Notes under the pieces: model-generated
Databases searched by the model: none
Seen by the model: only the letters and a program-made list of their open reading frames with translations
What the model was told of the DNA's origin: nothing
Part shown: positions 1 to 8,320 of the stretch, in pieces
Layout of the letters: the number at the start of each line of letters is the position of its first letter
Position numbering within the stretch: the first letter of the stretch is position 1
Assembly (NCBI RefSeq): GCF_900100735.1
Contig: NZ_FNCJ01000026.1
Coordinates: 1 to 64,000 of the forward strand
Length of the DNA: 64,000 nucleotides
Reading direction: 5' to 3'
DNA from: Paraburkholderia phenazinium
GTDB taxonomy: Bacteria; Pseudomonadota; Gammaproteobacteria; Burkholderiales; Burkholderiaceae
Program-made: the position numbers and the translations under genes

Positions 1-646
1 GATACGTGGCGGGCAACCGGGCGTTAGCGCGCAGCTTGGGCTACGCCGAACCGGCCGACGTGATCGACAAGACCGATTTCGACTTGCACCCGCTTGAACA
101 CGCCAAGGCATACCGAGCCGACGATCTGGAGGTGATGGCATCGGGGCGCCGCAAACGGCTCGAAGAGACTCATCTCGAGGCGGACGGTCGCTGGAGGTGG
201 GTGGACACGATCAAGCCCCCTTTTGCTGACGGACATGGCCAACTGGCAGGCACAGTCGGTATTGCCCGCGACGTCACCGACCGCAGGAAGGTGGAAGAGG
301 AACTCGCGCGAGCGAATGCAGGCCTGCGCTCCGAGGTCGAGCAGCGTGGGGAGATCGAAGCACGACTGCAGTCCAGCGAGGTGCGCTTTCGAGCGATTGT
401 CGAAGCGAGCCCAGTGCCGCTGTGCATTATCTCGATGCCATACGGCGAGACTTGCTGGACTTGCACGTCAGCGACGACGGCCGCGGGTTCGATCAGGAGG
501 CAGTGCGAAAGAGCCATTCATACGGCGTGCTTGGCATGAGCGAGCCGGCCCGCCTGATCGGCGGTTCGCTGCTCATAGATAGTGCGCCCGGAATGGGTAC
601 CTCGGTTTCGATTCACATTCCGCTCGAGAGCGAATCGCTCTCATGA
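1..646 (+). pseudogene. PAS sensor histidine kinase, 5' end outside the window, middle deleted
   Basis: Two reading frames together hold the head and tail of one kinase. From the window edge to about 445 the frame encodes the end of a PAS/PAC domain (WRWVDTIKPPF, then GTVGIARDVTDRRK), a short coiled coil and the start of a second PAS domain (FRAIVEASPVPLCI). The next frame then encodes only the end of an HATPase_c domain of the NarL/UhpB-type kinases: VSDDGRGFD, then YGVLGMSEPARLIGGSL, ending at 646. The rest of the second PAS domain, the phospho-acceptor HisKA_3 region and the N-box are absent. The junction is near 440-452 and also shifts the frame. A working kinase is therefore unlikely. 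The upstream part of the gene is not visible. Confidence 0.8.
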
Positions 647-680
647 GCAAGATGTCGTGTTGCGCACCCGTGTAATCCCT

Positions 681-701
681 TGTCCCCCGCAGGGGGGGAC
701 A
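681..701. promoter_or_regulatory. Inverted repeat upstream of the polyamine-binding protein gene
   Basis: Perfect 8-bp arms, tgtccccc at 681-688 and gggggaca at 694-701, flank a 5-bp spacer. A related half (ttgtcctccct) follows at 713-723. The repeat lies about 105 bp before the ATG at 807. It could be an operator, for example for the LuxR regulator at 5264-6103, or a hairpin left from the end of the upstream broken gene. No T tract follows, so a terminator is less likely. Confidence 0.4.
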
Positions 702-806
702 CAAGATCTAATTTGTCCTCCCTAGACTGCTTCTCAAGGTCGCCATCGGGTTGGCTTACAGACCAGCCTCGACACGTGCAATTCGTTGAATCAAAGGGGA
801 GAAGTC

Positions 807-1913
807 ATGAGCAAGCTGTACAGAGGATGGGGTAAAACGTTTCTCGCATGCGCCTGCCTGCTGGCCCAGTCCGCCTATGCGCTGGCGGGTGAGAGCGTGT
901 CGGTCTACAACTGGGGCAATTCGATCGGCCACGACACGATCGCCAACTTCAAACGCGACACCGGCATCAAGGTCAACTACGACGAATTCGACTCCAACGA
1001 CACGCTGCAGGCCAAGTTGCTGGCCGGCAGTTCGGGCTATGACGTGGTGGTGCCCTCCGACGCATACTGGGCCAAGCAGATCCAGGCCGGTGTTTACCAG
1101 AAACTCGACAAGTCGAAGATTCCCAATGCGGCTCACCTCGATCCCGTGTTGATGAAGCTGCTCGACAAGGACGATCCCACGCACGACTATGGGATCCCCT
1201 GGAGCTGGGGTACCGACGGCATGGGCATGAACGTGCAGCGCGTGCGCGACGTGCTCGGCGCCGATGCTCCGGTCGATTCGCTCGCCCTCATATTCGATCC
1301 AAAATACACAAGCAAGCTGAAGAAGTGCGGCATATCCATGATCGATGCACCCATGGATATATTCGGCCTGGCCTTGATTTATCTGAAGAAGGATCCCTTT
1401 AGCAAGAATCCCGCGGACTACCGCGCCGCCTACGACTTGCTGAAGTCCGTACGCCCGGACATTGGGCAGTTCAATTCAGGTAGCTACATCGGCGACCTGG
1501 CGAATGGCGATATCTGTATCACGTTAGGCTGGTCGGGCGACGTCAATACGTCGCGCGTGACGGCGCTTGCTGCGAAAAAGCCCTATGAAATTCGCTACGT
1601 GATTCCGAACGAGGGCAGTGTGGTCTGGTTCGACATGATGTCGGTGCCGAAGGACGCACCGAACCCTGACGCGGCGATGAAGTTCATCAACTTCGTGCTG
1701 TCTGATCGCGAGAGTGCAAACCTTACCAACGACACCTATTATCCAAGCGCCATTCCAGGCGCACGGCCGATGATTCGCGCCGACGTCCTGCAGGATCCGT
1801 CGGTCTATCCAAGTCCAGAAAAGTTACGCAAGCTGACGCCGATCACACCGCTACCGGTCGAAATCATGCGGCTCGAGACTCATCTCTGGCAACAGCTCAA
1901 GAACGACGACTGA
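807..1913 (+). CDS. PotF/SpuD-type polyamine ABC transporter substrate-binding protein
   Basis: A 368-residue periplasmic binding protein with a signal peptide at residues 1-28, cleaved after YALA. The mature start VSVYNWGNSIG and the block SGYDVVVPSDAYWAKQIQAG are typical of PotF/SpuD, which bind putrescine or spermidine for an ABC importer. PWSWGTDGMGMN also fits the family. The ATG at 807 is chosen because aaaggggaga sits just upstream; a TTG at 786 is a poorer choice. No ATPase or permease gene is adjacent, so it is an orphan here. It is followed on the same strand by a barrel protein and an amidohydrolase, which suggests a catabolic or uptake unit for an amine or amide. The exact ligand cannot be read from the sequence. 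Confidence 0.85.
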   Translation: MSKLYRGWGKTFLACACLLAQSAYALAGESVSVYNWGNSIGHDTIANFKRDTGIKVNYDEFDSNDTLQAKLLAGSSGYDVVVPSDAYWAKQIQAGVYQKLDKSKIPNAAHLDPVLMKLLDKDDPTHDYGIPWSWGTDGMGMNVQRVRDVLGADAPVDSLALIFDPKYTSKLKKCGISMIDAPMDIFGLALIYLKKDPFSKNPADYRAAYDLLKSVRPDIGQFNSGSYIGDLANGDICITLGWSGDVNTSRVTALAAKKPYEIRYVIPNEGSVVWFDMMSVPKDAPNPDAAMKFINFVLSDRESANLTNDTYYPSAIPGARPMIRADVLQDPSVYPSPEKLRKLTPITPLPVEIMRLETHLWQQLKNDD

Positions 1914-1975
1914 GCGCGGCCCCGCACTAGTCGCACCACCCGCGCACCCCGCGCCCATTTCCCCGAGTGTTCCGT

Positions 1976-2003
1976 ACCCCTGGCCGCTGCGCCGGCCGGG
2001 GGG
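1976..2003. other. GC-rich hairpin between the binding protein and barrel protein genes
   Basis: The sequence can fold with ggccg at 1982-1986 pairing to cggcc at 1993-1997, extended by C and G runs on either side. There is no following T run. It may stabilise or partly terminate the upstream transcript, which would let the binding protein be made in excess. This is inference from the fold alone. Confidence 0.35.
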
Positions 2004-2065
2004 TATCACTTCGCACCAATTTTCTGATCACGCAGCCCTTGCGGCCGCACGGATAGCCATTTGCC

Positions 2066-3574
2066 ATGAAAACCAACCTGATTGCTGCATTGGCCCTTGC
2101 CCCAGCTCTGCTTCTTCCCGCCTACGCGTCGGCGGACCCTACGACGGACGCGGAGATCGGCGAATTGAAGAAGGCACTGAGCGCACTGCAGCAAAGACTC
2201 GACGCGCTCGAACACGCCAAAGCCACGCAGCCTTCGCTTCCGGTTGCCTCGACGGTGCCCGATCCGGTGCAGTTGAGCCGCGAAGACGTTGACGCGATTC
2301 ACCAGCAACTCAGTTCGCAGCAACTCAAGGTTGACACCCTCGAAGACGCCGCGACCACCGGACCGCTTGCCGGGCTGAGCGTGACGGGGTATCTCGATCC
2401 TGTCTACATGTACAACCGGGTACAGCACGCGGGCGGTTTCCATTTCGTCAACCAGGATCCGGGCGTCTACGACTACTACAACAGCAGCATTGGCGACGTC
2501 TATCTGGACATCAAGAAGACCTTCGGCGTCGGCCCGCTTGCGCCCAGTGCCGAGGTCGTGATCGAGCCGAATCGCGGCGCTGGGGCCAACCTGCTCAACG
2601 AGAAGGGCGGCTTCGGCGGCAACATCTTCACGCAGGCCGACGTCAGCATGCCCCTTTCGACGCATACGACGGTGCTGGTCGGTCTGCTGCCGAGCCTCGC
2701 GGGCTACGAGGCGCAGCCGTCGAACACCATGCTCGCGCTGACCCACAACCTGCTGTACGACTTCAGCGAACCGGCGAGCTATCTCGGCGTGGAGTGGAGG
2801 TCCTTTTCGAGCGACTACAAGTACCTCTGGCAGGTGATGATCGGCAACGAGCAACTGCACACGTCCAGTGCGATCGCAGATGGTTCCGGAGGCTCGACGA
2901 AGAGCGACAACGTACCCAACCTGTCCGCCCGGCTCGACTATACCTACTCGACTGCGCTCGACCTGGGCGTCTCGACTACGCTCGGCCGGCAAAGCGTCTA
3001 TTCGCCATGCAGCTCTGGAAGCTACGGCTATCAGTGCGACGGTACCCAGCCGTTCGGCGCGTATCTGTATGGCGAAACCGATCTGACCTACATCTGGGGC
3101 AAGTCCCAGTACAACGCGCAGCTCGACGTCGGTACCCAGGGGCACGGTGCATGGAATGGCGGCAATGCCCGCTGGTACGGCATTTCGTTGCAGGCGCATC
3201 GAACGTGGACGGCTCCGCTCGTCGGCAAGATGGGGGCCACCCTGCGCGTCGATTATCTCGACGACACGGCGAACGGCGGCGGTGGTCCAGGCATCGTCTA
3301 CGGCCTGAGCGGGACCAATCCCTCGGTCAACGGTACGAGCGGCTTTGGGATCGACCCGTCGTGCCTCGCTCAGTCTTCCGACAACGGCCGCGAGTGCAAG
3401 GGCGCGCGCCGCGCGGATTTCACCGCCGACCTGCTGTTCTATCCGGCGAGTCAGACCATCGTGAAGTTCGAGTACCGCCACGACTGGGCCAGCAATCATG
3501 TCTTTGAGACGAGTAGCGGGTCGTATTCGAAGACCAACGACATCTTCGCGACCACGCTCATCTATTCATTCTGA
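2066..3574 (+). CDS. Outer-membrane beta-barrel protein (putative porin, DUF3138-like)
   Basis: A 502-residue protein with a signal peptide (residues 1-23, ending AYASA), a coiled-coil segment at about 30-50 (ELKKALSALQQRLDALEHA) and a long region rich in alternating hydrophobic and aromatic residues. The last residues, ATTLIYSF, end in phenylalanine as in proteins inserted by the BAM complex. The length and design resemble the DUF3138 proteins of Burkholderia and Ralstonia, but that family call is from memory and tentative. Position between a periplasmic binding protein and an amidohydrolase suggests it lets the substrate of this locus through the outer membrane. A pair of cysteines near 313 and 322 could form a loop disulfide. 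Confidence 0.7.
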   Translation: MKTNLIAALALAPALLLPAYASADPTTDAEIGELKKALSALQQRLDALEHAKATQPSLPVASTVPDPVQLSREDVDAIHQQLSSQQLKVDTLEDAATTGPLAGLSVTGYLDPVYMYNRVQHAGGFHFVNQDPGVYDYYNSSIGDVYLDIKKTFGVGPLAPSAEVVIEPNRGAGANLLNEKGGFGGNIFTQADVSMPLSTHTTVLVGLLPSLAGYEAQPSNTMLALTHNLLYDFSEPASYLGVEWRSFSSDYKYLWQVMIGNEQLHTSSAIADGSGGSTKSDNVPNLSARLDYTYSTALDLGVSTTLGRQSVYSPCSSGSYGYQCDGTQPFGAYLYGETDLTYIWGKSQYNAQLDVGTQGHGAWNGGNARWYGISLQAHRTWTAPLVGKMGATLRVDYLDDTANGGGGPGIVYGLSGTNPSVNGTSGFGIDPSCLAQSSDNGRECKGARRADFTADLLFYPASQTIVKFEYRHDWASNHVFETSSGSYSKTNDIFATTLIYSF

Positions 3575-3624
3575 TCAAGCGCGGCGATCCGCGAGGCGGA
3601 TCGACCGCTTAACAAGCGAGAACC

Positions 3625-5256
3625 ATGACAACACTCCATTCCGAGGGCGACTGCGTATTGGTCAACGCATCGCTTTACACCGCGTTGCCGCCTGGACCAT
3701 GCCATACCGCCGTGGCGATACGCAATGGGCGCATCGCCTATGTGGGGGATGACGCCACGGTCAGGAGCAGCGCACCTGCGGGCTCTCGCGTGATCGATCT
3801 AGGCGGGCGCACGCTGGCGCCAGGCTTTACGGACGCTCACGCTCACCCCATTGATGGCTTCCTGCTCGCGAGCGACTGCGATCTTGCGGCAGCCGACTCA
3901 CCCTCGGCAATCCTCGCCGGACTGCGTGCTGCAGCCGAACAGGGTGCGGGCGACCGCTGGCTCATGGGCGGCAACGCCAACCTGCAGTTGTTCGGCGCCT
4001 ACCCGACGCGCCAGATGCTCGACGCGGTGGTGCCGCACCGTCCCGTGCTCGTGATCGGTCAGGACGTCCATAGCGGCTGGTTGAATACGGCAGGGTTGAA
4101 GGCCGCGGGCATCAGAGCGGATACGCCGGATCCGGCGGGAGGCGCGTATGAGCGCGACGCCGCGACTGGCGAGCCAACCGGTATCGTGCACGAAGCGGGC
4201 CTATACCGGCTATTCCCGCTGCTGCCTCAAATGGGCGCCGACAATGTCGCCCGGGCGCTCGACAAGGCGCAGGCTCTCGCGCATAGCTTCGGCATCACCG
4301 GCTGGTTTGACGCGCTGGTCGGCGAACGCCTCCTGGATGGTTACGTGAAAGCACGCGATGCCTGCACGCTGAACGTGCAGGCGAGCCTCGGCCTCCTCGC
4401 CTCGCCGCACGCACCGTTAGTCCCGCAGATAGAACGCTTTCGACGCTGGCGGGCGGACTACGAAGGCGGCAACCTCCGGTTGCATACCGTGAAGATTTTT
4501 ATCGACGGTGTGCTGGAAAGCCGTACCGCGGCCCTGCTGGAGCCGTATGCGGACGTTGATAGCCTCGGGGTCCACCACTGGGAGCCTGCCCAGTTGCGCG
4601 AGATCGCCGCGCTCGCCGACTGTGCGGGTTTCGACCTGCATTTCCACACGCTCGGCGACCGCGCCGTGCGGATGGCACTCGACGCGATCGAGCATGTGAT
4701 CCGTGTGAATGGGGTACGCGACCGGCGGCCGCAACTGGCGCACGTGCAACTGATTCATCCGGACGACGTGATTCGTTTCAGACGTCTCGGCGCGATCGCG
4801 AATATTCAGGCAACGTGGAGCGGGGTGCCCCCCTACCTGCTGGAGCTTTACCGGCAATTGCTAGGCGACGCCCGCATGGCCCGCAACTACGTATTCCGCA
4901 GCCTGCAGAACGCGGGTGCGCTATTGAGCGCTGGCTCGGACTGGCCAGTGTCAACGATGAATCCGCTCGTCGCCATCCAGAGCGCCATGACACGCACGCC
5001 GCCCGGTGTGCCGGACAGCGAGGCGTGGCTGCCCCTCGAGAGCGTCGAACTGCCGACCATGCTCGACGCCTATACGCGCAACGCGGCATGGAGCCTGCGT
5101 TTTGACGGGCGGGCTGGCACATTGAGCCCCGGTAGCGACGCATCGCTGGTGATTCTGGATCGGGACCTGTTCGCCGCAGCGCCGGCCGGGATCGCCGCTG
5201 CGCAAGTGCAAGCCACGCTGTTCTGTGGCCGCGTAGTGCATGGCGAGCTACCCTAG
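3625..5256 (+). CDS. YtcJ-like metal-dependent amidohydrolase
   Basis: A 543-residue amidohydrolase of the YtcJ type (amidohydrolase family 3). It shows the metal-binding LAPGFTDAHAHP segment near residue 75, the FHTLGDRAV segment near 340, and the C-terminal SAGSDWPVSTMNP motif near 440, followed by the closing beta-sandwich part (GTLSPGSDASLVILD). These enzymes hydrolyse amide or related C-N bonds, with largely unknown substrates. There is no signal peptide, so it acts in the cytoplasm. It follows the barrel protein by 50 bp and ends 7 bp from the convergent LuxR gene. It is probably the catabolic enzyme of the locus; the substrate is unknown. Confidence 0.85.
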   Translation: MTTLHSEGDCVLVNASLYTALPPGPCHTAVAIRNGRIAYVGDDATVRSSAPAGSRVIDLGGRTLAPGFTDAHAHPIDGFLLASDCDLAAADSPSAILAGLRAAAEQGAGDRWLMGGNANLQLFGAYPTRQMLDAVVPHRPVLVIGQDVHSGWLNTAGLKAAGIRADTPDPAGGAYERDAATGEPTGIVHEAGLYRLFPLLPQMGADNVARALDKAQALAHSFGITGWFDALVGERLLDGYVKARDACTLNVQASLGLLASPHAPLVPQIERFRRWRADYEGGNLRLHTVKIFIDGVLESRTAALLEPYADVDSLGVHHWEPAQLREIAALADCAGFDLHFHTLGDRAVRMALDAIEHVIRVNGVRDRRPQLAHVQLIHPDDVIRFRRLGAIANIQATWSGVPPYLLELYRQLLGDARMARNYVFRSLQNAGALLSAGSDWPVSTMNPLVAIQSAMTRTPPGVPDSEAWLPLESVELPTMLDAYTRNAAWSLRFDGRAGTLSPGSDASLVILDRDLFAAAPAGIAAAQVQATLFCGRVVHGELP

Positions 5257-5263
5257 CCCTGAA

Positions 5264-6103
5264 TCAGCGTGCCTCGTGCAGCCAGGACAGCAGGTCGCGC
5301 CTGGAACCGATGCCGAGCTTCGCGAAGGCGCGCTTCGTGTACGTCTTGACGGTCGACTCCTTGATTTGCATCGTTTCGGCAATTGTCGCGAGTGTTCGGC
5401 CCTTCACCAGAGCCGAACAAATATCGGTTTCGCGCTGGGACAGGTGGACACCGCGTCGTGCGGCCGCGGCCGAGAAGATTCCGTCGGATGGACCGGCTTC
5501 CAAGCGGGCGGGCGCGTCGACCACCTGGAGCGCATGCAAATAGGTAAGGGGGAGCAGCACTTCGCCCAACTCCTTAAGCCGGCTGAGTTCCGAAACGGAG
5601 AAGGGCGGCAGGCGCTTCGAGCGGCACAAGGAAATCGAATACTGCGCCTCGGCTATTGTCCGGAGAACCTGGCATTCGTCGTGAATGGCCGCCACGTCGA
5701 AAATCAGGCGCTTGCATTCGGCGTCCGCAACTGCGGCGGAGGATCGCTGGACGAGTTCGGTACTGCGTTCCGGCGGAACGTACCGCGCGATCGAGTCATC
5801 TGCGGCAAAACGCCTGAAATAAAGCGCCATGACGGCCTGCAGATCACTGTCCTCATAGCTGCAGTAGCTGCCGATCCAGTCGACCCGGCATCCTTTCGGC
5901 GCCTCGGGATCCAGGCGTGAGCGTTGCAGGTGCAAGGTGTCGCAATCGGCGAAACCCGCAATGAACGTATTGAGCGCACGCAGGAAGCGTGGTGTTCCCA
6001 CTGCTTCGATCACGGGGCCAAGCGCCGACGCGAACGATCCGACGAAACCGAGCGTAAGGTCTGACGAGGTGCCGGATGGGGTCATTGTCTTGTTGCAATA
6101 CAT
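5264..6103 (-). CDS. LuxR-family transcriptional regulator
   Basis: A 279-residue protein whose last 65 residues form a LuxR/GerE helix-turn-helix: LSQRETDICSALVKGRTLA, then IKESTVKTYTKRAFAKLG. The N-terminal 200 residues have no clear receiver aspartate or autoinducer-domain signature and may sense a small molecule. The reading frame is open far upstream (to 6463), so the start is uncertain. The ATG at 6103 is listed and one at 6085 is equally possible; neither has a strong ribosome binding site. It converges on the amidohydrolase gene and is the obvious candidate to control the 807-5256 group. Confidence 0.8.
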   Translation of the reverse strand: MYCNKTMTPSGTSSDLTLGFVGSFASALGPVIEAVGTPRFLRALNTFIAGFADCDTLHLQRSRLDPEAPKGCRVDWIGSYCSYEDSDLQAVMALYFRRFAADDSIARYVPPERSTELVQRSSAAVADAECKRLIFDVAAIHDECQVLRTIAEAQYSISLCRSKRLPPFSVSELSRLKELGEVLLPLTYLHALQVVDAPARLEAGPSDGIFSAAAARRGVHLSQRETDICSALVKGRTLATIAETMQIKESTVKTYTKRAFAKLGIGSRRDLLSWLHEAR

Positions 6104-6255
6104 ACAGATAGGGCCGTCGTGTTCGCGGTAACGACGGCGGCAGGACTCGCACGAACTTTTGACCAGCACATTAATAACCGGACAAAATGCGTTCGGCAAG
6201 CTGCCGGAATGCCGACAGTAAATCTTTGAGGATGACGGACTGGCGCGGCTGCCGG

Positions 6256-7587
6256 TCAGTAGGTCCGTTGTGCGATAACTCGGGCCACCGTTTCCAGGGA
6301 CCGCGTAAGCGTAGCGAGGTCGACGGACCCGATTGCCAAGCGGATGGCGTGAGGCACATGAGCCGAAGTCGAGAACGGCAGGGCTGTCGACACGGAAACC
6401 CGCTCGCGCATCAACGCAATCGCAATCTCGTCTGCGCGAACCTCCTGCGCGAGAGGGAGCCACACGAAATACGAGCAGGGATGGCTGACCCTTTTCAACT
6501 GGCCCAGAATGTCGGCGACAAGGCCCTGACGCATTGCGGCATCCCGCCGCTTCTCCTCTTCAAGCCGGGCTACTGTGCCGTCCTCCATCCAGTTGCAGGC
6601 GATGGCCGTCATGATCGCCGGGGTGTTCCAGGTTGTCGCGCGGATCACCCGTTCGAGCTTGGGAACCCATTCGCTCGGTGCACAGACGAAGCCGACACGC
6701 AGCCCTGTCGCGACACTCTTTGACAAGCTCGATACATAGACCGTCGTCTCCGGCGCAAGCGATGCCAACGGCGGAGGCGCACCTTCAGCCAGGAATGCGT
6801 AGGCCCCGTCTTCGATGATTAGCAGTCCATGTTGCCGGGCGATGGCGACAAGGTCCCGACATCGCGTCGCGCTCATCACCCAGCCAAGCGGGTTGTGCAG
6901 CGTTGGCATGACATAGACGGCGCGTACTCGTCGTTGTTTGCACAGAGTCGCCAATGCGTCCAGATCGGGGCCGCGCCCAGCGGCCGGGATCGGCGCGAGT
7001 TCCAGCCGATTGGCCTCGGCAGCGAGCTTGAATCCCGGGTAAGTCAGCGCGTCCACCGCCACCACGTCGCCGGGCTCGAGTAAGGCCATGGCGGTCGTCG
7101 TCAACCCGTGCTGCGCGCCGCTCACGAGTAATGTTGTATCGACCGTTGCTGCCAGCCCCCGGTTGGACAGGTGGCGCGCCGCCGTCGCGCGCTCGTACTC
7201 GCGCCCGCCATGGGGCTGGTATCTAAGCAGTGACTCCAGGTCACCTGCAACGGCGAGCTGGCGTAGCGCTGCCCTGAGTAGGTCAGTCTGGCCGGGCGAC
7301 GATGGATAGTTGAAGCTCAGGTCTACTGTGTCCGCGCTCCACGTGAGCAGGTCGATACCCTGGCCTCGAGGGAGCGCCTCCTTGACGAATGTGCCGCGGC
7401 CGGTTTCGCCGCTTACCAAACCCATCTCCTGCAGCTCCGCATAAACACGCGTGGCCGTGACCAGAGCCAGGCCTTCGCGAACAGCGAGTTCGCGGTGCGT
7501 TGGCAGACGCGTCCCGGGACGCAGACGTCCTGCGCGGATCTCGGCCGCGAGACGGTCGACCAGTTGCTTGTAACGCGGCTGAGCCAT
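6256..7587 (-). CDS. MocR-type GntR/aminotransferase regulator
   Basis: A 443-residue two-domain regulator. Residues 5-68 form a GntR winged helix (RAGRLRPGTRLPTHRELA, then VYAELQEMGLVSGETGRGTFV). The rest is a fold-type I aminotransferase domain with the PLP lysine at K290 in YVSSLSKSVATGLRVGF, and the upstream PTLHNPLG and IEDGAYAFL motifs. MocR proteins use PLP-bound ligands to switch transcription and usually control the divergent neighbour, here the DJ-1/PfpI gene 90 bp away. The ATG at 7587 (MAQPRY) is preferred to an in-frame TTG at 7608. No motif identifies the ligand. Confidence 0.9.
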   Translation of the reverse strand: MAQPRYKQLVDRLAAEIRAGRLRPGTRLPTHRELAVREGLALVTATRVYAELQEMGLVSGETGRGTFVKEALPRGQGIDLLTWSADTVDLSFNYPSSPGQTDLLRAALRQLAVAGDLESLLRYQPHGGREYERATAARHLSNRGLAATVDTTLLVSGAQHGLTTTAMALLEPGDVVAVDALTYPGFKLAAEANRLELAPIPAAGRGPDLDALATLCKQRRVRAVYVMPTLHNPLGWVMSATRCRDLVAIARQHGLLIIEDGAYAFLAEGAPPPLASLAPETTVYVSSLSKSVATGLRVGFVCAPSEWVPKLERVIRATTWNTPAIMTAIACNWMEDGTVARLEEEKRRDAAMRQGLVADILGQLKRVSHPCSYFVWLPLAQEVRADEIAIALMRERVSVSTALPFSTSAHVPHAIRLAIGSVDLATLTRSLETVARVIAQRTY

Positions 7588-7612
7588 GTCTGAATGTATC
7601 CATGACAATTAT

Positions 7613-7641
7613 TTGATTGTATTTATTATCGGCTCTACCAT
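7613..7641 (+). promoter_or_regulatory. Candidate sigma-70 promoter for the DJ-1/PfpI gene, within a MocR operator region
   Basis: TTGATT at 7613-7618 and TACCAT at 7636-7641 are 17 bp apart and precede the ATG at 7678. The A+T-rich stretch 7605-7630 also carries CAAT and ATTG half-sites (7606-7609 and 7616-7619), and a TGTATCCAT word lies at 7595-7603. These are plausible contact points for the divergent MocR regulator. Assignment is by eye. Confidence 0.4.
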
Positions 7642-7677
7642 GGCTCAACACAACTTCTCCACCCGCAAGAGGACGCC

Positions 7678-8274
7678 ATGCACATCGTCATCCTGACCTT
7701 TGAGGGCTTTAACGAACTCGATTCGCTGATTGCCCTCAACATCCTCAACCGGGTCAAAAGGCCTGGCTGGCGGGTTTCGATCGCCAGCCCGTCAGCGAGG
7801 GTGCGTTCGATGAACGGCGTGGTGCTGGAGGCGCAAGCGTCGCTGCAGGATGCTTGCGACGCCGACGCGGTGCTAGTCGGCAGCGGAATAAAGACCCGGG
7901 ACGTCGCCGCCGATGCCGCGTTGATGTCGCAGCTAAGGCTCGACCCGACGCGCCAACTGCTCGGCGCGCAGTGCTCGGGCACGCTGATACTCGCGAAGTT
8001 AGGCCTGCTTGATGGCGTTCCGGCCTGTACGGACGTGACCACCAAACCGTGGGTCGAAGAAGCCGGCGTGGCGGTGCTCAACCAGCCATTCGTGGCGAAG
8101 CAGAACGTCGCGACCGCAGGCGGGTGCCTGTCGTCGCAGTATCTGGCGGCCTGGTTTATCGCGCGTCTGGAGAGTGTCGAGGCTGCACGCAACGCGATTC
8201 AGTACGTAGCCCCAGTGGGAGAGAAGGAGACCTACGTGACGCGTGCAATAGCGAACATTTCGCCATTCCTCTAA
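7678..8274 (+). CDS. DJ-1/PfpI family protein
   Basis: A 198-residue single-domain protein of the GATase1-like DJ-1/PfpI family. The N-terminal strand MHIVILTFEGFNELD is typical, and the nucleophile-elbow cysteine is C99 in LLGAQCSGTLIL. Members include glyoxalase-like enzymes, isonitrile hydratases and deglycase-like or chaperone proteins; the sequence does not decide between them. A good ribosome binding site (caagagg) precedes the ATG. It is divergent from a MocR regulator, which probably controls it. The nearby broken GlxA regulator carries the same fold fused to an AraC domain, so the two may once have worked together. Confidence 0.85.
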   Translation: MHIVILTFEGFNELDSLIALNILNRVKRPGWRVSIASPSARVRSMNGVVLEAQASLQDACDADAVLVGSGIKTRDVAADAALMSQLRLDPTRQLLGAQCSGTLILAKLGLLDGVPACTDVTTKPWVEEAGVAVLNQPFVAKQNVATAGGCLSSQYLAAWFIARLESVEAARNAIQYVAPVGEKETYVTRAIANISPFL

Positions 8275-8320
8275 GGAAATACAGCCGCACAGGTTGCGTC
8301 CTTCAAAAGCGCCCGCCTGG

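Noticed and set aside
2006..3499. Long open frame on the reverse strand opposite the barrel protein
   Set aside because: High G+C gives long antisense frames. No domain is recognised, and the plus-strand protein has a signal peptide and family-like architecture.
5240..5920. 226-codon plus-strand frame opposite the LuxR gene
   Set aside because: The LuxR helix-turn-helix is on the minus strand; the plus frame shows no family signature.
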